A stretch of 64,000 nt of DNA from positions 5,084,001 through 5,148,000 of the forward strand of contig NZ_CP192056.1 of the NCBI RefSeq assembly GCF_050942215.1, read 5' to 3'. The position numbers were made by a program, and so were the translations under genes. How positions within the stretch are numbered: position 1 is the first letter of the stretch; the number at the start of each line of letters is the position of its first letter. The notes beneath the pieces were generated by a model. The model did no database searches. It saw only the letters and a list, made by a program, of their open reading frames with translations, and had not been told where the DNA came from. Shown here piece by piece: positions 62,375-64,000 of the stretch. Source of the stretch: Sphaerimonospora sp050942215 (GTDB lineage Bacteria > Actinomycetota > Actinomycetes > Streptosporangiales > Streptosporangiaceae).

Positions 62375-63631
62375 TTGGCGGAGAGGCTGCGAGTCGCGCT
62401 GCTGTCCTACCGCAGCAAACCCACCTGTGGCGGTCAGGGGGTGTACCTGCGCCACATCAGCCGCGAACTCGTCGCACTCGGGCATCACGTCGAGGTCTTC
62501 TCCGGCCAGCCGTACCCGGAGCTCGACGAGGGCGTCATACTCAACGAGGTCCCCAGCCTGGACCTCTACCGGGACGAGGACCCGTTCCGCACCCCGAAGC
62601 TCGGGGAGTACCGCGACTGGATCGACGCGCTCGAGGTCGCCACGATGTGGACGGCGGGCTTCCCCGAGCCGCTGACGTTCAGCCTGCGCGCCTACCGCGA
62701 GCTCAAGAAGCGCGTCGGGGACTTCGACGTGGTCCAGGACAACCAGACGCTCGGCTACGGCGTGCTCGGCATCCAGCGGCATTTCCCGGTGGTCGGCACC
62801 ATCCATCACCCCATCAGCGTCGACCGGCGGATCGAGCTGGAAGCCGCCAAGGGATGGAAGAGGCTGTCGATGCGCCGGTGGTACGGCTTCGTGCGCATGC
62901 AGAGCTTCGTCGCACCCCGGCTCAGCCCGATTCTCACCGTCAGCGAGTCGTCCCTCGCCGACATCCACCGCGACTTCGGGGTCCCGCAGTCCAACATGCG
63001 GCTGATCCCGCTCGGCGTCGACACCCGCTTCTTCCACCCTCGCCCGCGGTTGCCCAGGCGTCCGGGCTCGGTCGTGGCCGTGGCCAGCGCCGACTCGCCG
63101 ATGAAGGGGGTCGCGACGCTGCTGCGCGCGATCGCCAAGCTCGCCACGGAGCGGGAGGTCGACCTGACCGTGGTCAGCAGGCCGACCCCCGGCGGGCCGA
63201 CCGAGAAGCTGGTCGCCGAGCTGTCCCTGCACGACCGGGTCCGGTTCGTGCACGGTATCTCCGACGAGGAACTGGCCGAGCTGATCGCCACCTCCGAGGT
63301 GTCCGTCGTCCCCTCGCTGTACGAGGGCTTCTCGCTGCCGGCCGTCGAGCACATGGCGTGCGGGACACCGCTGGTGGCCAGCCGTACGGGCGCCCTGCCC
63401 GAGGTCGTCGGCGACGCCGCCGTCCAGGTCGCTCCGGGCGACGCCGAGGAGCTCGCGGCCGTGCTGCGGCGGCTGCTCGACTCCCCGCAGGAGCGGGCGG
63501 CGATCGGCCGCAAGGGCTACGACCGCGTGATGGAGCGGTACGCGTGGCCGGTCGTCGCGCGGCGCACCATCGAGGCGTACGGCGAGGCCATCGCGGCCCG
63601 TCGGGCCCGCACCGGCCGTACGGCCCGCTGA
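62375..63631 (+). CDS. Glycosyltransferase family 4
   Basis: 418 residues, two Rossmann-like domains (GT-B). The N-terminal acceptor domain begins RVALLSYRSKPTCGGQGVYLRHIS. The C-terminal donor domain has DSPMKGVATLLRAI, VPSLYEGFSLPAVEHMACGTPLVAS and the glutamates expected for a retaining GT4. TTG 62375 has AAAGGGG six bases upstream. It is followed 44 bp later by a methyltransferase gene, and both probably modify a surface glycan or glycolipid using the sugar made by the adjacent dehydratase. The acceptor is unknown. Confidence 0.88.
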   Translation: MAERLRVALLSYRSKPTCGGQGVYLRHISRELVALGHHVEVFSGQPYPELDEGVILNEVPSLDLYRDEDPFRTPKLGEYRDWIDALEVATMWTAGFPEPLTFSLRAYRELKKRVGDFDVVQDNQTLGYGVLGIQRHFPVVGTIHHPISVDRRIELEAAKGWKRLSMRRWYGFVRMQSFVAPRLSPILTVSESSLADIHRDFGVPQSNMRLIPLGVDTRFFHPRPRLPRRPGSVVAVASADSPMKGVATLLRAIAKLATEREVDLTVVSRPTPGGPTEKLVAELSLHDRVRFVHGISDEELAELIATSEVSVVPSLYEGFSLPAVEHMACGTPLVASRTGALPEVVGDAAVQVAPGDAEELAAVLRRLLDSPQERAAIGRKGYDRVMERYAWPVVARRTIEAYGEAIAARRARTGRTAR

Positions 63632-63675
63632 CCGATCCGACCCGAACCCTCCCGCGATCACGAAAGGTGGGGCGA

Positions 63676-64000
63676 GTGCTGACCGTCGACTTCAACCGGC
63701 TGCCCGTCGGGCCGGGAGACCGCGTTCTCGACCTGGGCGCCGGCGGGGGCCGGCACGCCTTCGAGGTGCTGCGCCGGGGCGCCGACGTCGTCGCCTTCGA
63801 CATGGACGCCGCCGAGCTCGAGGGCGTGGCCGCCATGTTCGCCGCGATGGACAAGGAGGGCGAGGTGCCCTCCGGCGCGTCCGGCGAGACCGTGGTCGGC
63901 GACGCGCTCGACATGCCGTTCCCGGACGCCTCGTTCGACCGCGTGATCGCGGCAGAGGTCCTGGAGCACATTCCCGATGACATGACCGCGATGCGGGAGA
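63676..64000 (+). CDS. SAM-dependent class I methyltransferase, 3' end beyond window
   Basis: The frame is open from GTG 63676 to the right edge (108 codons). Motif I VLDLGAGGGRHAFEVL, the acidic residue at the end of beta-2 (VAFDMD) and DMPFPDASFDRVIAAEVLEHI are typical of the Methyltransf_11 group. AAAGGTGGGG lies just upstream. Co-directional with the glycosyltransferase gene, so likely O- or C-methylation in the same glycan pathway. Confidence 0.85.
   Translation, partial: MLTVDFNRLPVGPGDRVLDLGAGGGRHAFEVLRRGADVVAFDMDAAELEGVAAMFAAMDKEGEVPSGASGETVVGDALDMPFPDASFDRVIAAEVLEHIPDDMTAMRE

Overview
This 64 kb window is from a high-GC actinomycete. The gene content points to the order Streptosporangiales, probably family Streptosporangiaceae: a complete GlgE-type alpha-glucan operon, serine/threonine kinases with C-terminal membrane segments, secreted chitin- or cellulose-active enzymes, many GTG and TTG starts, and several leaderless-looking promoters. 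The family assignment is an inference from gene content. No rRNA, tRNA or CRISPR array was seen.

Positions 1-6.6 kb hold the edge of an azole-forming RiPP (TOMM/LAP) locus read leftwards. It contains a YcaO cyclodehydratase, an E1-like leader-binding 'F' protein, and a second YcaO that runs off the left end. The first YcaO is separated from the other two genes by a terminator hairpin and a 5'-truncated group II intron (maturase C-terminus plus RNA domains V and VI). No convincing precursor peptide lies in the window.

Positions 7-25 kb are a housekeeping block whose order recalls the mycobacterial ligA, methionine synthase-like, mnmA, cysteine desulfurase, etfA, etfB neighbourhood. It is interrupted by a metallo-beta-lactamase-fold protein, a giant NACHT-membrane-WD40 protein (probable defence or signalling), an uncharacterised protein, and a TetR/MFS pair. 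Three receptor-like serine/threonine kinases follow (24-29.7 kb), then a YbaK-type deacylase, a Tat-exported flavin oxidase, a DppA-type D-aminopeptidase, a PP-loop protein and a coiled-coil protein.

Positions 35-50 kb hold carbohydrate genes. These are a secreted AA10 LPMO, enoyl-CoA hydratase, glgP (leftwards) and the rightward operon glgE-treS-mak-glgB. Together they give trehalose to maltose to maltose-1-phosphate to branched alpha-glucan, with phosphorolysis by GlgP. An Rpn-like nuclease and a CBM2-GH18 chitinase follow.

Positions 50-64 kb hold sppA, an asparagine-synthase-like protein, a flavin reductase, a four-gene glycine betaine/choline-type ABC importer, a membrane-tethered sigma-like protein and a KstR-like TetR regulator with two operator candidates. 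Surface-glycan genes close the window: a GDP-mannose dehydratase-like epimerase, a GT4 glycosyltransferase and a partial methyltransferase.

The most striking non-coding signal is a pair of elements, at 18.13-18.38 kb and 60.83-61.06 kb, with identical architecture. Each has six copies of the 11-mer GTGATCTTGCA, three forward then three reverse, at exactly 53-bp steps about a central dyad. Both lie between convergent genes and abut stop codons. I know of no described family with this architecture.
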